A DNA stretch of 64,000 nucleotides from Microbacterium sp. CPCC 204701 (GTDB lineage: Bacteria > Actinomycetota > Actinomycetes > Actinomycetales > Microbacteriaceae): positions 1 to 64,000 of the forward strand of contig NZ_RRYE01000002.1 in assembly GCF_004010105.1 (NCBI RefSeq), written 5' to 3'. Within the stretch, counting starts at the first letter, position 1, and every line of letters starts with the position of its first letter. This document shows, one piece after another, positions 32,097 through 40,877 of the stretch. The notes beneath the pieces were generated by a model, which worked only from the letters and a program-made list of their open reading frames with translations, searched no databases and was not told the origin of the DNA. The position numbers and the translations under genes are program-made.

Positions 32097-32837
32097 ATGC
32101 GTTCCGCCCCCGGACACGAGCGCGTTTCAGTGCTCGACCGCATCCTCGCTGTTTTGAACGCCGTCCGCGAGGCCGACGGCGAGAGCAGCATCGCCCACAT
32201 CGCCGCGACCACCGGCATCCCGAAATCGACCGTGTCGCGCCTCGTCGGCGACCTCGTCCGCCAGCGCTATCTCACGCGGACCGATCGTAGCGTGCAAATC
32301 GGCCTGCGGCTGTTCGAACTCGGTGCTCGCGCGACTACGCCGCGCAGGCTGCGTGCCGCGGCCATGCCGGTCCTGGCGGAACTCTACAACGCGACCGGCG
32401 AGCACCTCAATGTCGCGGTGCAGGAGGGCTGTCACATGCTCTCGGTGATCTCGGTGCGCGGCCGGCTGAGGCCGGCTCCGTCGCGCGCGGGCGCGCGGGT
32501 GCCGTCGGCGACCACGGCCCTGGGCAAGGCGGTCCTCGCGTTTGCGGATGGCGATGCGACCTTGACGCAGGTCATCACGGATCTCGACGCTGATCAGCGG
32601 GACTCGCTCGAGCGCGAGTTCCCGTCGATCCGCTCCGAGGGCGTCGCACTCGATCGTTGCGGCACCTTCCCTGGCGTGATCGGGATCGCGAGCCCGGTAC
32701 TTTCGCTCGAGCGCGCTCCGGTCGCCGCCATTTCGGCGGCGGGACCGGTGAACGACATGGACCCGGATCGGGTGGCACCGCTCGTGCGGCATGCCGCACT
32801 GGTGCTGACCCGTCGTTTGGCGACGACAGCGGGGTGA
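32097..32837 (+). CDS. IclR-family transcription regulator (second pair, first gene)
   Basis: The 246-residue protein has the IclR winged helix (SSIAHIAATTGIPKSTVSRLV) and effector domain (PSATTALGKAVLAFAD; PGVIGIASPVLSLERAPVAAIS). By eye it is closest to the regulator at 19823-20575, sharing the LGLRLFELGARA..PRRL stretch and similar C-termini (ITRRLA/LTRRLA). The ATG at 32097 is chosen because it directly precedes the helix-turn-helix region; its ribosome site is weak, and the open extension upstream crosses the operator and hairpin. The stop overlaps the start of the next IclR gene. Confidence 0.85.
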   Translation: MRSAPGHERVSVLDRILAVLNAVREADGESSIAHIAATTGIPKSTVSRLVGDLVRQRYLTRTDRSVQIGLRLFELGARATTPRRLRAAAMPVLAELYNATGEHLNVAVQEGCHMLSVISVRGRLRPAPSRAGARVPSATTALGKAVLAFADGDATLTQVITDLDADQRDSLEREFPSIRSEGVALDRCGTFPGVIGIASPVLSLERAPVAAISAAGPVNDMDPDRVAPLVRHAALVLTRRLATTAG

Positions 32838-33604
32838 TGAAGGAGAGCGCCGACGCCACTCTGGGCGTGCTGGACCGCATGACCCAGATTCTTCAGGCGT
32901 TCGACGATCAGGACCGCGGCCTCGGTCTCTCGGAGCTCGCGCGGCACTCGGGCCTCCCGAAATCCACGGTCTCGCGCCTGGTCGCAACGCTCGTTCGGCA
33001 TCGATACCTCGAGCGCGACGGCCGACTCATCCATCTCGGGCTGCGCGTGTTCGAACTCGGCGAGCTGGCCAGGGAACCGCGCGAGCTTCGATCCGTGGCG
33101 CTGCCGGTGATGCTCGAGCTGCGTGACGCGACCGGCGACGACGTGCACCTGGCGATCCCGGACGGCGGTGAGATGGTCTGCATCGCCGCGGTGCGCGGCC
33201 GCTCGGGAGCGCCCTCGCGCGTGCGCGTGGGCGCCCGGCTGCCAGGCGCCACCACGGCGCCCGGGAAGATCCTCCTCGCGCACTCGCGCGACGCGATACC
33301 GGATGACGGGTCCCGCGCATCGTCGGCGGCCCAGACGCCGTCGGTCTTCAGTGAGAACGCCACCCTTCAGCGGCAGCTGGTCGCGATCCGCAGCGGCGAA
33401 CTGGCGACCGAGGACCGCGAGTTCGCGCCAGACTCCTCCTCCCTGGCCGCTGCGTTCTTCGCGCCCGGCGGCGTCCTCGTAGGAGCGATCTCGGTGTCGG
33501 GGCGCACGGACGTCTTCGACGGGCTTCGAGCCGCATCCCCTCTGCGGCAGGCGGCACGAACCCTCACGCGTCGCCTGGCATCGGCGGGGCGGCTCGCGCA
33601 GTGA
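32837..33604 (+). CDS. IclR-family transcription regulator (second pair, second gene)
   Basis: This 255-residue IclR protein (winged helix GLSELARHSGLPKSTVSRLVA; effector domain with LPGATTAPGKILLAHS) starts at an ATG overlapping the previous stop (TGATG). It resembles the protein at 19055-19819 (shared LRVFELGELA/LFELGQT and LPVMLELRD/HPVMAELRD segments), completing the parallel between the two IclR pairs. The middle of the effector domain contains an Ala/Ser-rich stretch (DDGSRASSAAQTPS) and the usual cysteine-containing sensor segment is replaced by DSSSLAAAFFAPGG. Its ligand response may therefore be altered or lost. Confidence 0.82.
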   Translation: MKESADATLGVLDRMTQILQAFDDQDRGLGLSELARHSGLPKSTVSRLVATLVRHRYLERDGRLIHLGLRVFELGELAREPRELRSVALPVMLELRDATGDDVHLAIPDGGEMVCIAAVRGRSGAPSRVRVGARLPGATTAPGKILLAHSRDAIPDDGSRASSAAQTPSVFSENATLQRQLVAIRSGELATEDREFAPDSSSLAAAFFAPGGVLVGAISVSGRTDVFDGLRAASPLRQAARTLTRRLASAGRLAQ

Positions 33605-34443
33605 CATGTCGTGATGCGGGCAGTCTGTCAGCGCCGCGCAGAACCCGGCGCGGCGCCCTCCCCGCCGCGATCGCTCGGCCACGCGGCGCGCGTCGCTGCG
33701 AGACACGTGTCCGCATGGAGCACGTGTCCAGAGTGCCCCGACGGCCGCTGGAGGGCTGATCGATGACCTCGACTACTTGGAGGGGACGCCGCCGTACGCG
33801 CGGCTGACGCTGCCGCCGTCGCTGCCGCCGTCGCCGTCGCCGTCGCCGTCCGCGAGGCTGCTGATCATCTGCCTCGGGCGGCGTTCCGCATCCGCGGCGG
33901 CGTCGACATCCGCGTGACCGACTACTCCGACGGCTGCGTCGTCACGATGCCGTCGCGCGCATACGAGTTCTGCTGCCCCGTCTGGACCGGGTTGGTCGGC
34001 GTGCACTTCAAGACGTGGAGGCCGGCGTCCTCCCTGCCGATGCCGGCGGTTGAGATCCTCGACCGGCCTGTGACGCTGGAGCTCCTTTGTCGTGGACGCC
34101 GCCAGCGAACTTCCACGGAATGCGAGAGATGCCGTCGACTGGAGTATCCGGCACGGCGAGCGACGCCGGCGAGCGTCACGCCCAGTCGGGCTGCCGTGCT
34201 AGAGAGTGCAGGAGGACGCCACCTTGGCAGGGTCTTGGGAACCGAAGCGGTGCGAACCGCGGCGAGCTACCGTGCGGCAGCACGACGCAGATCTTCGCGG
34301 AGACCAGCGCATTCTTGTCGCGACGAAAGCCCTCACCAACCTCTCCTGACTCGCTGCGCGCGCAGTTGCTCGGCATGCGCGAATGGCCGACCCCGCCCAG
34401 GGCTGATGCGCGGGGACTGGGGCCGTCGTCGGCTGAGAGGACG
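33605..34443. other. gene-poor region, probable decayed genes
   Basis: No intact gene can be supported in these 839 bases. The plus strand has protein-like stretches in changing frames (DDLDYLEGTPPYARLTL near 33760; a run from DIRVTDYSDGCVVTMPSRAY to LDRPVTLELL at 33908-34089, continuing in another frame as VVDAASELPRNARDAVDW). This suggests a frameshifted, unrecognised gene. Between about 33806 and 33851 a CCGTCG hexanucleotide repeat interrupts it, a possible site of slippage. Confidence 0.5.
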
Positions 34444-35604
34444 TCATCGACCGGAGGGGAAAGCACGTCGGTACAGCGCCTCGGCGTTGCGCCAAGCAAC
34501 CAACTCCGCGACGCGGATCGCCTCGGCGAGCGGCCACCGGTGCACCGACATGTAGTCCGAGAGCACGCGGGCCGTCGCGTCGCGCCACAGGCGCGCTCCG
34601 AGCTGCACGAGTTCGGGCGCGCCCCACGCGTCACTCGAGAACAGCACCTTGGTGAACGGGGCGAGATCGAGCGTCTCGCGCACCGCGGCATCGGCGTTCG
34701 CGCCGAGGTAATTGATGGTGAGGCCCGCGTCCAGATAGACGTGCGGGTACACCTGCGCGAGGTATCCCGCCTCGCGCAGGAACGGGTAGCAGTGCAGAAA
34801 CACGATGCGTCCGCCCGTGTGCTGCGTCGCCGCGACGAAGCGCTGCATCACGGCAGGATTCGCGGTCGGCAGGTGCAGGTTGGTGTTGCCGAACCCCGCG
34901 TGCACCTGCACGACGTCGCCACGCTCCAGCGCCCACCAGATGAGGTGGCGCACGATTGCCCGGTCGACCAGGCGCGCCGGGGCGCCCGGCGAACCGGCAG
35001 CGAACCAGGCCTCGACGGCCTCGGCGAGTTCGGCGTCGGTCGGCTTGGCGGGGTCGAGGTCGAGTCCGGTGCGGTACGCCGCGACGGTCTTCCATCCGAC
35101 CGCTCCCACGGCGGCGGCTTCGAGGGCGGGATAAAGGCGCGCGACGAAGTCCGCACCCGAGGACGACGCGGCCATGACCGCCTCGGCCGTCGTCTCCAGG
35201 CGGATGATCGCCTCGGCCCGGGCGCCCCCGGCGAGCTCCATCATGCGTTCGACCGGCAGCAGCGCCTGCGGGTTGTAGCCGCCGTCGATGAGGTAGGTAC
35301 CGATGCCGGCGTCGGAGAGCAGCAGGCGGGTCACCTCCTCGAAACCGAGCTCCTCACGCCGGGCGAGGTACTCGTCCGGCGTCGCGAAGGGCGCGAGACC
35401 GAGCACCGGCGCGCAGTACCGACGGATCGCGAAGCCGACCTGCGTGTCGAAGGTGGTCTGCCGATCGATCGGGTGGTCGGCCTCCGTGAGGGCGTCGAGC
35501 AGCTGCGCCTCGGCCATCGGGTCTTTCAGCACACTGTGCACGTGGTGGTCGACGAGAGGCATCGCCTTGAGGGCCGCGGCGAGGTCGGGGTTCGTGGCGG
35601 TCAT
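34444..35604 (-). CDS. amidohydrolase (FluG N-terminal/Amidohydro_2 type)
   Basis: The 386-residue TIM-barrel hydrolase carries the first metal motif PLVDHHVHS near its N-terminus. Histidines follow in the middle (VVQVHAGFGNTNLHL; GRIVFLHCYPFLRE) and the late aspartate in TKVLFSSDAWGAPE. This is the layout of the amidohydrolase group that includes the N-terminal half of FluG and free-standing partners of glutamine-synthetase-like enzymes. It probably hydrolyses an amide or C-C/lactone bond of a small acid. Its ATG overlaps the stop of the aminotransferase gene upstream, so the two are coupled and may act on one amino-acid-like substrate. No signal peptide. Confidence 0.78.
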   Translation of the reverse strand: MTATNPDLAAALKAMPLVDHHVHSVLKDPMAEAQLLDALTEADHPIDRQTTFDTQVGFAIRRYCAPVLGLAPFATPDEYLARREELGFEEVTRLLLSDAGIGTYLIDGGYNPQALLPVERMMELAGGARAEAIIRLETTAEAVMAASSSGADFVARLYPALEAAAVGAVGWKTVAAYRTGLDLDPAKPTDAELAEAVEAWFAAGSPGAPARLVDRAIVRHLIWWALERGDVVQVHAGFGNTNLHLPTANPAVMQRFVAATQHTGGRIVFLHCYPFLREAGYLAQVYPHVYLDAGLTINYLGANADAAVRETLDLAPFTKVLFSSDAWGAPELVQLGARLWRDATARVLSDYMSVHRWPLAEAIRVAELVAWRNAEALYRRAFPSGR

Positions 35605-36851
35605 GCAACGGGCTCCTTCTGGGATGTGAGGGTGGCGAAATCGGCGTCGACGAGACGGATCTCTGCGACGGCGCGGTGCAGCGCCTCGCCGAGGCGGGTG
35701 ATGCCTGCGACGATCTGCTCCTCGGGCACGCTGGAGAAGTTGACCCGCGCGTGGTTGGGCCGAGGGTCGACGGCGAAGAACGTGGCGCCAGGCACGTACG
35801 CGACCTTTGCCTCGGGCACGGCTACCTCGGCCATGAAGCGGGCGGAGTCGAAACCCTCGGGAAAGGTCAGCCACGTGAACAGACCGCCGGTGGGATAGGT
35901 GCGCGCCACGGTGTCGGGGAAGGTCTCGTCGATCGTGCGGATCATGAGGTCGCGCTTGGCGCGGTAGACGTCGCGCAGCCTCTGCACGTGGGCGTCGATG
36001 TCGAAACCCTTCAGGTACGCCGCCGTGGCGGCCATCGCCAGAGTGCCCGACTGGGTGTCGGCGGCGAGCTTGAGCAGCCCGAGCCGCTCTCGGATCTCGG
36101 GGGATGCGGTGAGCCACCCCAGCCGCAGGCCGGGAGCCAGGATCTTGGAAAAGCTGCTGAGGTGCACCACGCGTCCCTCGGTGTCCAGGCTCGCGAGCGT
36201 CGGCGCCTGCACTCCTTCGAAACACAGTTCGCGATACGGGGTGTCTTCGAGCACGAGCACGTCGTACTCGTTGGCGAGCTCGATGAGTCGCCTCCGGCGT
36301 TCGATCGACATCGTCACGCCGGTGGGATTGTGGAAGTCCGGCACCGTGTAGATGAACTTCGCGTCGGGATTCGCGCGCAGCACCTCCGCGAGGCGCTCGA
36401 CATCCATGCCCTGCTCGTCCATGCGCACGGTGGCGTACGAGGGTTCGAGTGGCGCGAAGGCGATCAGGGCGCCGAGGAACGTCGGGTCTTCGACGATGAT
36501 CGTGTCGCCCGGATCGACGAGGAGCTTCGCGACCAGGTCGAGCCCCTGCTGACCCCCGCTGAGCACGAGGACGTCGTCGGCCGACGTCGGGGTTCCGCCG
36601 GCGCGCATGCGCTCGGCGATGAGGGCCCGAAGCGCCGGAAGACCCTCGGATGTCGCGTACTGCAACACTTGCGACCGCTCGGGGCGCAGCAGGTCGTCGA
36701 GCACCGCGCGAAGGTCGTCGAGGGGGAACAGTCGCTGGTCGGGATAGCCGCCGCCGAATGAGATGAGGTCGGGGTCGGCGCCGTGCGCGAGCAGCTCCCG
36801 GATCGCCGAGGGGCGCACCCGTGACATCCGGCGGGCGAAGATCATGGCCAT
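35601..36851 (-). CDS. PLP-dependent aminotransferase, class I/II fold
   Basis: The 416-residue protein is a fold-type I aminotransferase of the 2-aminoadipate/MocR-like enzyme group. Visible are FGGGYPDQRLFP near the N-terminus, LSGGQQGLDLVAKLL, the PDFHNPTG motif, and the PLP lysine in HLSSFSKILAPGLRLGW. RVNFSS near the C-terminus carries the carboxylate-binding arginine. It would move an amino group from an amino acid to a 2-oxo acid. The next gene, overlapped by four bases, is an amidohydrolase. Divergent from it is an MFS transporter. The AT-rich 91-base region between them contains a GTGTTTCG motif also seen near 39.82 kb. Confidence 0.87.
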   Translation of the reverse strand: MAMIFARRMSRVRPSAIRELLAHGADPDLISFGGGYPDQRLFPLDDLRAVLDDLLRPERSQVLQYATSEGLPALRALIAERMRAGGTPTSADDVLVLSGGQQGLDLVAKLLVDPGDTIIVEDPTFLGALIAFAPLEPSYATVRMDEQGMDVERLAEVLRANPDAKFIYTVPDFHNPTGVTMSIERRRRLIELANEYDVLVLEDTPYRELCFEGVQAPTLASLDTEGRVVHLSSFSKILAPGLRLGWLTASPEIRERLGLLKLAADTQSGTLAMAATAAYLKGFDIDAHVQRLRDVYRAKRDLMIRTIDETFPDTVARTYPTGGLFTWLTFPEGFDSARFMAEVAVPEAKVAYVPGATFFAVDPRPNHARVNFSSVPEEQIVAGITRLGEALHRAVAEIRLVDADFATLTSQKEPVA

Positions 36852-36942
36852 TCCAGGCCCCTTTCGAAGTAGAAGATCCGATCGCTATGGAGTTTACGAT
36901 GTTAAGTAACAGGCGTGTTTCGTTTTAGTAAGTGAGGATGAC

Positions 36943-38148
36943 GTGGCCATTGCTCCGAACACCGTGAACACCGAGCGCGCACTCGCCCTCGCTCAGGCGG
37001 CGATCGTCGCCGCGAGTTTCGCCACCCTTCTGGCGGGCACCAACGCCGTCAACCCGCTGCTGCCCGTCTACCGCGACCTGCTCGGACTCGATCCGTTCCT
37101 GCTCTCGCTCACCTTCGTCAGCTACGTCGGCGTGCTCGTCGTCGTGCTGCTGGTGCTGTCCCGGCCGCGGTTCACCCGGCACGCCGCCCCGCTGCTGCTG
37201 GCCGGCATCGCCGTCGCGATCATCAGCGACCTGCTGCTCGCGAACACGCAGGAGTGGTCGATCCTGCTCGGTCGCGCCGTGGCCGGTATCGGCGGCGGGA
37301 TGGGCACCGGCTCGGCCGCGGCCCTCGTGGTCGCCGCCATCGGCGCCCCGGGTCGTGCGTTGGCCGCGACCGGCAACCTCGTGGGCGCTGTGCTGGGAAC
37401 CACCGCGTCGCAGCTCGTCGTCAGCCTGCTCGCCGAGAGCTCGCCCCAGGCCGTCACCCTCGGCCACGCCGCACTGCTGGGGGCCCTGCTGCTGGCGGCG
37501 TCGGTGGTGCTGCACCTGCGCCGCACACAGAACCGCGTCGCTCTGGGGACGGTGTCGACCTCGATCGCCACCATGCGCATCGATCCCTCCGCCGTGCGCA
37601 TGATCGCGACCGGCGTGATTGGCTGGTTCGGCGTGAGCGTCGCCATCGTGTTCGGCGCCACGATCTTCGCCGACCTCGGCCAACCCGTCGTCCGCGCCGT
37701 CGGGCCGGCGCTCATGTTGGGTGCAAGTGCCGTGGCCCAGCTCGCGAGCCCCTGGTTCGCGCGCGTCGCCCCCTGGATGAGCGGCCTGGTCGCCATGGCC
37801 GTCGGCGCCGCCGGCATCGTGGCGGGGGCGATGACGGGCGTTGATGTCCTCGCCCTGATCGGCTTCGCTCTTCTAGGTGCCGGCATCGGGGTCTCGTACC
37901 GCGCCGGCCTCGTCGCCCTCACACGCAGCAGCTCGCCCGCTCGCCAGGGGGCGCTCTCCTCGCTCTACGCGGCCGTCACCTACGCCGGCGCCGCCGTCAT
38001 CGTGCTGGCGGTGGGATGGATCGGCAACATGACCGGAATCGTGGTCGCCGCTCTCGGCGCGGTGGCGTTCGCAGGAGTCGCAGCGCTCGTCGCCCTCACC
38101 TGGGCGCCGCGACTGCGTGACACCGCTGACGACGGCAATACGGCGTAA
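36943..38148 (+). CDS. MFS transporter
   Basis: A 401-residue integral membrane protein with about twelve hydrophobic segments and the major-facilitator loop GRAVAGIGGGMGTGSAAAL near the end of the first third. The start is a GTG shortly after GTGAGGATGAC, giving only a weak ribosome site. Neighbouring genes (aminotransferase, amidohydrolases, Lrp regulator) suggest that it moves an amino acid or a related compound, and export to relieve accumulation is as likely as uptake. The Lrp-type gene follows on the same strand after a hairpin. Confidence 0.8.
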   Translation: MAIAPNTVNTERALALAQAAIVAASFATLLAGTNAVNPLLPVYRDLLGLDPFLLSLTFVSYVGVLVVVLLVLSRPRFTRHAAPLLLAGIAVAIISDLLLANTQEWSILLGRAVAGIGGGMGTGSAAALVVAAIGAPGRALAATGNLVGAVLGTTASQLVVSLLAESSPQAVTLGHAALLGALLLAASVVLHLRRTQNRVALGTVSTSIATMRIDPSAVRMIATGVIGWFGVSVAIVFGATIFADLGQPVVRAVGPALMLGASAVAQLASPWFARVAPWMSGLVAMAVGAAGIVAGAMTGVDVLALIGFALLGAGIGVSYRAGLVALTRSSSPARQGALSSLYAAVTYAGAAVIVLAVGWIGNMTGIVVAALGAVAFAGVAALVALTWAPRLRDTADDGNTA

Positions 38149-38184
38149 CCTGCGCGAGAGGGTGTCTGTGATAGGTTTCACGCT

Positions 38185-38216
38185 CGTCCGGCCTTCGAAT
38201 GGAAGGCACCCGGACG
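38185..38216 (+). terminator. hairpin between the MFS and Lrp genes
   Basis: A 12-base stem (CGTCCGGCCTTC pairing with GAAGGC and CGGACG, interrupted by a three-base bulge) with loop GAATG lies 36 bases after the MFS stop and 35 before the Lrp start. Terminator or leader structure. Confidence 0.5.
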
Positions 38217-38250
38217 CCCAAAGCAACGACGCACCATGGGGGACACGCGA

Positions 38251-38805
38251 ATGACCAAGGGCCCGACCGATACTCCTCTGAAGAGTTTCGCCGACCGCAT
38301 CCAGCCGTCGGCGACCGAGGTCGAGATCGACGCGATCGACAGGCAGCTGCTCGTCGAGCTGCTGCGGGATGCCCGGGTCGCACAGCGTCATCTCGCCGAA
38401 GTGCTCGGCATGTCGTCGCCCGCGGTGGCCGATCGGATTGCGCGCCTCAAGGCGAAAGGCATCATCCGCGGGTTCAGCGTCGACATCGACTGGGAGAGGC
38501 TCGGCCACTCCACGGTCGCCTACCTCTCCATCGAGAATGCCGTCGGCCAGGAACAGGGGGCGGTCTTCGATGCGCTGCGCCAGGTGCGCGGCGTCGAGGA
38601 GATCAGCCTCGTCACCGGCGGCGCCGACATGCTCGTCAAGCTCCGTGCGCACGGGTGGGACGACCTCCGCCAGATCCTCGCGTCGCAGATCTGGTCGATC
38701 CCCGGCGTTCAGCAGACCGAGACGTCGATCGTGATCGTGCGCGAAGAGCCCGATCAGGTGGCGGAGCGGATGCTGATGGCGCTGCCGCTCGCGGGCGAGA
38801 AGTGA
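38251..38805 (+). CDS. Lrp/AsnC-family transcription regulator
   Basis: The 184-residue protein has a typical AsnC-type helix-turn-helix (AIDRQLLVELLRDARVAQRHLAEVLG ... spanning about 30-75, cut here for length) and a C-terminal RAM effector domain (STVAYLSIENA; VEEISLVTGGADMLVKLRAH). Lrp-type regulators sense amino acids or related acids and control transport and degradation genes around them. The ATG at 38251 has GGGGGA upstream and is preferred to the ATG 15 bases earlier. TAGGTTTCA lies 71 bases upstream of the gene and again at 39788-39796, in front of the ABC transporter operon, suggesting that it binds both. Confidence 0.87.
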   Translation: MTKGPTDTPLKSFADRIQPSATEVEIDAIDRQLLVELLRDARVAQRHLAEVLGMSSPAVADRIARLKAKGIIRGFSVDIDWERLGHSTVAYLSIENAVGQEQGAVFDALRQVRGVEEISLVTGGADMLVKLRAHGWDDLRQILASQIWSIPGVQQTETSIVIVREEPDQVAERMLMALPLAGEK

Positions 38806-38824
38806 CGCCCTCCGCCGAACGACG

Positions 38825-39736
38825 TCACAATCCGAATCGGTAGAGGCGGTTCGCCGTGCCGAACAGGATCGCGGCCTGCTCGGCGGGCGTTCGTTGGTCC
38901 AGCAGACGGCGATACGCCTCGAGGTAGCGGCCGTAGCTCCAACCGACGAGGGTGCCGACGGGAAAATCGCTCCCCCACATCACACGGTCCGCGCCGAACG
39001 TCTCGACGATCGGCACCACGAAGGGCCGCATGGCGTCGACGGATTTCTCGGCGGGGTAGGCGGCCGCGGCAGAGAGCTTCATGAACGTGTTCGGGTGCGC
39101 GGCCAGCGTGTCGATCGCGGCTCGCCAGCGACCGACCCCGGCCTCGTCCTGTTCAATGGGGCTGCCGATGTGGTTCACCACGATCGGCAGATCGGGGTAG
39201 TCCGCCGCGAGCGCCGCGACATCCTGCGCCTGATGAGGGTAGATGAGCAGTTCGAGGTGGAGGTCGAGCTCTCGCAGCACCGGCAGGGCCGCCCGCCAGG
39301 CCCCGCCGCGCGCGATGCCCTCGGTCGCGGCCATGCGGCGATTCGGGTCGGGAGTCCACGCGATCACCTGACGTACGCCGCGCATCCGTTCATACGACGC
39401 CTGCGCGCGAAGGATCTCTTCGGTGTCAGCGCGGCCGAAGACCGCCCCGCCGACGTAACGCGAAGCGAGCAATCCGCCGTCGAGGCTCTCGAGCCACGCC
39501 GTCTCCTCGACGGGGCTGGACGCGGCATCCCACAGCGCCTCGACGTGCGTCGACGCGACCACGCCGACTCCGTCGATGTCTGCGCGGTAGTGCTCGAGGA
39601 GATAGTCCTTGCCCTTCAGCTGGTCCAGCCGTCCCGGCGGACCGAAGCCGCCCGACGGCGCCAGCCACGGGTGCTTGCCCATAGAAAGGTCCCAGAGGTG
39701 GGTGTGGGCGTCGATGATCGGACCGTCGTAGCGCAC
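38825..39736 (-). CDS. amidohydrolase_2-family hydrolase
   Basis: A 303-residue TIM-barrel hydrolase with IIDAHTHLWD at the N-terminus, ASTHVEALWD, the central VVNHIGSP and the late metal/catalytic aspartate in VMWGSDFPVG. This is the Amidohydro_2 set shared by L-fuconolactonase-like lactonases and 2-pyrone-4,6-dicarboxylate hydrolases. The sequence looks closer to the fuconolactonase-like branch, so a lactone is the probable substrate. Start: GTG at 39736 with GGAG eight bases upstream; a longer frame to 39787 would begin with a non-conserved leader. Divergent from the ABC transporter operon and convergent with the Lrp gene. Confidence 0.82.
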   Translation of the reverse strand: MRYDGPIIDAHTHLWDLSMGKHPWLAPSGGFGPPGRLDQLKGKDYLLEHYRADIDGVGVVASTHVEALWDAASSPVEETAWLESLDGGLLASRYVGGAVFGRADTEEILRAQASYERMRGVRQVIAWTPDPNRRMAATEGIARGGAWRAALPVLRELDLHLELLIYPHQAQDVAALAADYPDLPIVVNHIGSPIEQDEAGVGRWRAAIDTLAAHPNTFMKLSAAAAYPAEKSVDAMRPFVVPIVETFGADRVMWGSDFPVGTLVGWSYGRYLEAYRRLLDQRTPAEQAAILFGTANRLYRFGL

Positions 39737-39787
39737 TGTCGTTCTCCGTAAGAAGTAAGGTTCTGCAGACTTGTTTTCTAACAACAT

Positions 39788-39826
39788 TAGGTTTCAAGCA
39801 CGTTTCTGTTACACGAATGAAACACG
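39788..39826. promoter_or_regulatory. AT-rich control element with GTTTC/GAAAC half-sites
   Basis: Between the divergent genes at 39736 and 39894, the DNA is unusually AT-rich for this window and carries GTTTC at 39791 and 39802 and GAAAC at 39819. TAGGTTTCA here repeats one found upstream of the Lrp gene (38172-38180), and AAACACG repeats one upstream of the MFS gene. Probable operator of the local Lrp regulator. Confidence 0.4.
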
Positions 39827-39893
39827 GGACTGCCTACAGTGATGCAGCACCAACCCACACCAGCGCATCACCCCGTCTCGAAGGAGAAGGCCG

Positions 39894-40823
39894 ATGGCCC
39901 TTCGCACCACTCTCGCCCGCGTCGCCGTCGCCGGCGTCGCGACCCTGTCGCTGCTGGCGATGGCCGGCTGCGCAACCCCCGCAGCAGAGCCCGCCGCCGT
40001 AGAGGAGACCACCGCATCCGAGCTTCCCACCCCCGAGTTCAGCCAGGAGATCCAGGATCTCTTCCCCGCCGAGGTCGTCGAGGCGGGCGTCATCCGCGCC
40101 GCCGCGATCCCCCTGCCGCCGTACTCGTACAAGGATGCCGACGGCACGACCGACATCGGCATCAACTGGGACACGGCGGCGGCGATCGAAGCCCTCACCG
40201 GCCTCGACGTCGAGCTCGAGGTCGCGCCCACGCAGGCCGACATCTTCACCGGCTTCACGAGCGACCGCTACGACATCGGCCTCTCGCCGCTCAGCAACAT
40301 CCCCGCCACCCAGCAGAACTACGACTTCGCCGTCTGGGTGGCCGAGTACGTCGTCTTCATCCAGACGAAGGACGCTACCGTCACAGTCGACTCGCTCGAA
40401 AGCGCGTGCGGCGCGACCATAGCCACCCTCAAGGGCGGCACGGCGCAGACCGTGCTTGAGAACGCGAGCGCGAAGTGCGCCGACGAACCCATCGACATCG
40501 CCCTCTACGCCGACCAGGACAGCGCCATCCTCGCCGTGAAGTCGGGTCGCGCCGACGCGGCGTTCTCGTCGCAGATCCCGCTGACGTACTACGCGAACCA
40601 GGACGACTACCTCGTGCTCTCGGGCGCCAACAGCACCGATAACGGCTTCCCCCCGTTCTGGGTCGGCACCTACGCACCAAAGGGCAGCGAACTGATCGAT
40701 CCGATGCTCGGCGTCTGGAACGGCCTCAAGGAAGCCGGTTTCTACGACGCGCTGCTCACCAAGTACGACATCAAGGGCAACGCGATGGACGAGTTCGGTA
40801 TCAACCTCGCCGTCGCACCCTGA
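39894..40823 (+). CDS. polar amino-acid-type ABC transporter, substrate-binding lipoprotein
   Basis: The 309-residue product has a lipoprotein signal with lipobox LAMAGC and belongs to the family 3 solute-binding proteins (IRAAAIPLPPYSYKDADG; INWDTAAAIEALTG; GGTAQTVLENASAKC; GRADAAFSSQIPLTYY). These capture polar amino acids, opines and similar compounds. Permease and ATPase genes follow directly. The ribosome site GAAGGAGAAGG is strong. It is the first of six genes ending at 45346, the last three of which are an RraA-like protein, an HpaI-type aldolase and an M20 amidohydrolase. The cargo is probably an N-acylated or hydroxylated amino acid (inference). Confidence 0.9.
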   Translation: MALRTTLARVAVAGVATLSLLAMAGCATPAAEPAAVEETTASELPTPEFSQEIQDLFPAEVVEAGVIRAAAIPLPPYSYKDADGTTDIGINWDTAAAIEALTGLDVELEVAPTQADIFTGFTSDRYDIGLSPLSNIPATQQNYDFAVWVAEYVVFIQTKDATVTVDSLESACGATIATLKGGTAQTVLENASAKCADEPIDIALYADQDSAILAVKSGRADAAFSSQIPLTYYANQDDYLVLSGANSTDNGFPPFWVGTYAPKGSELIDPMLGVWNGLKEAGFYDALLTKYDIKGNAMDEFGINLAVAP

Positions 40824-40877
40824 TCCCGGCGCATCCGCGCTGACTCCCGACGCACCCCCTGGGAAGAGGAACCCCAC

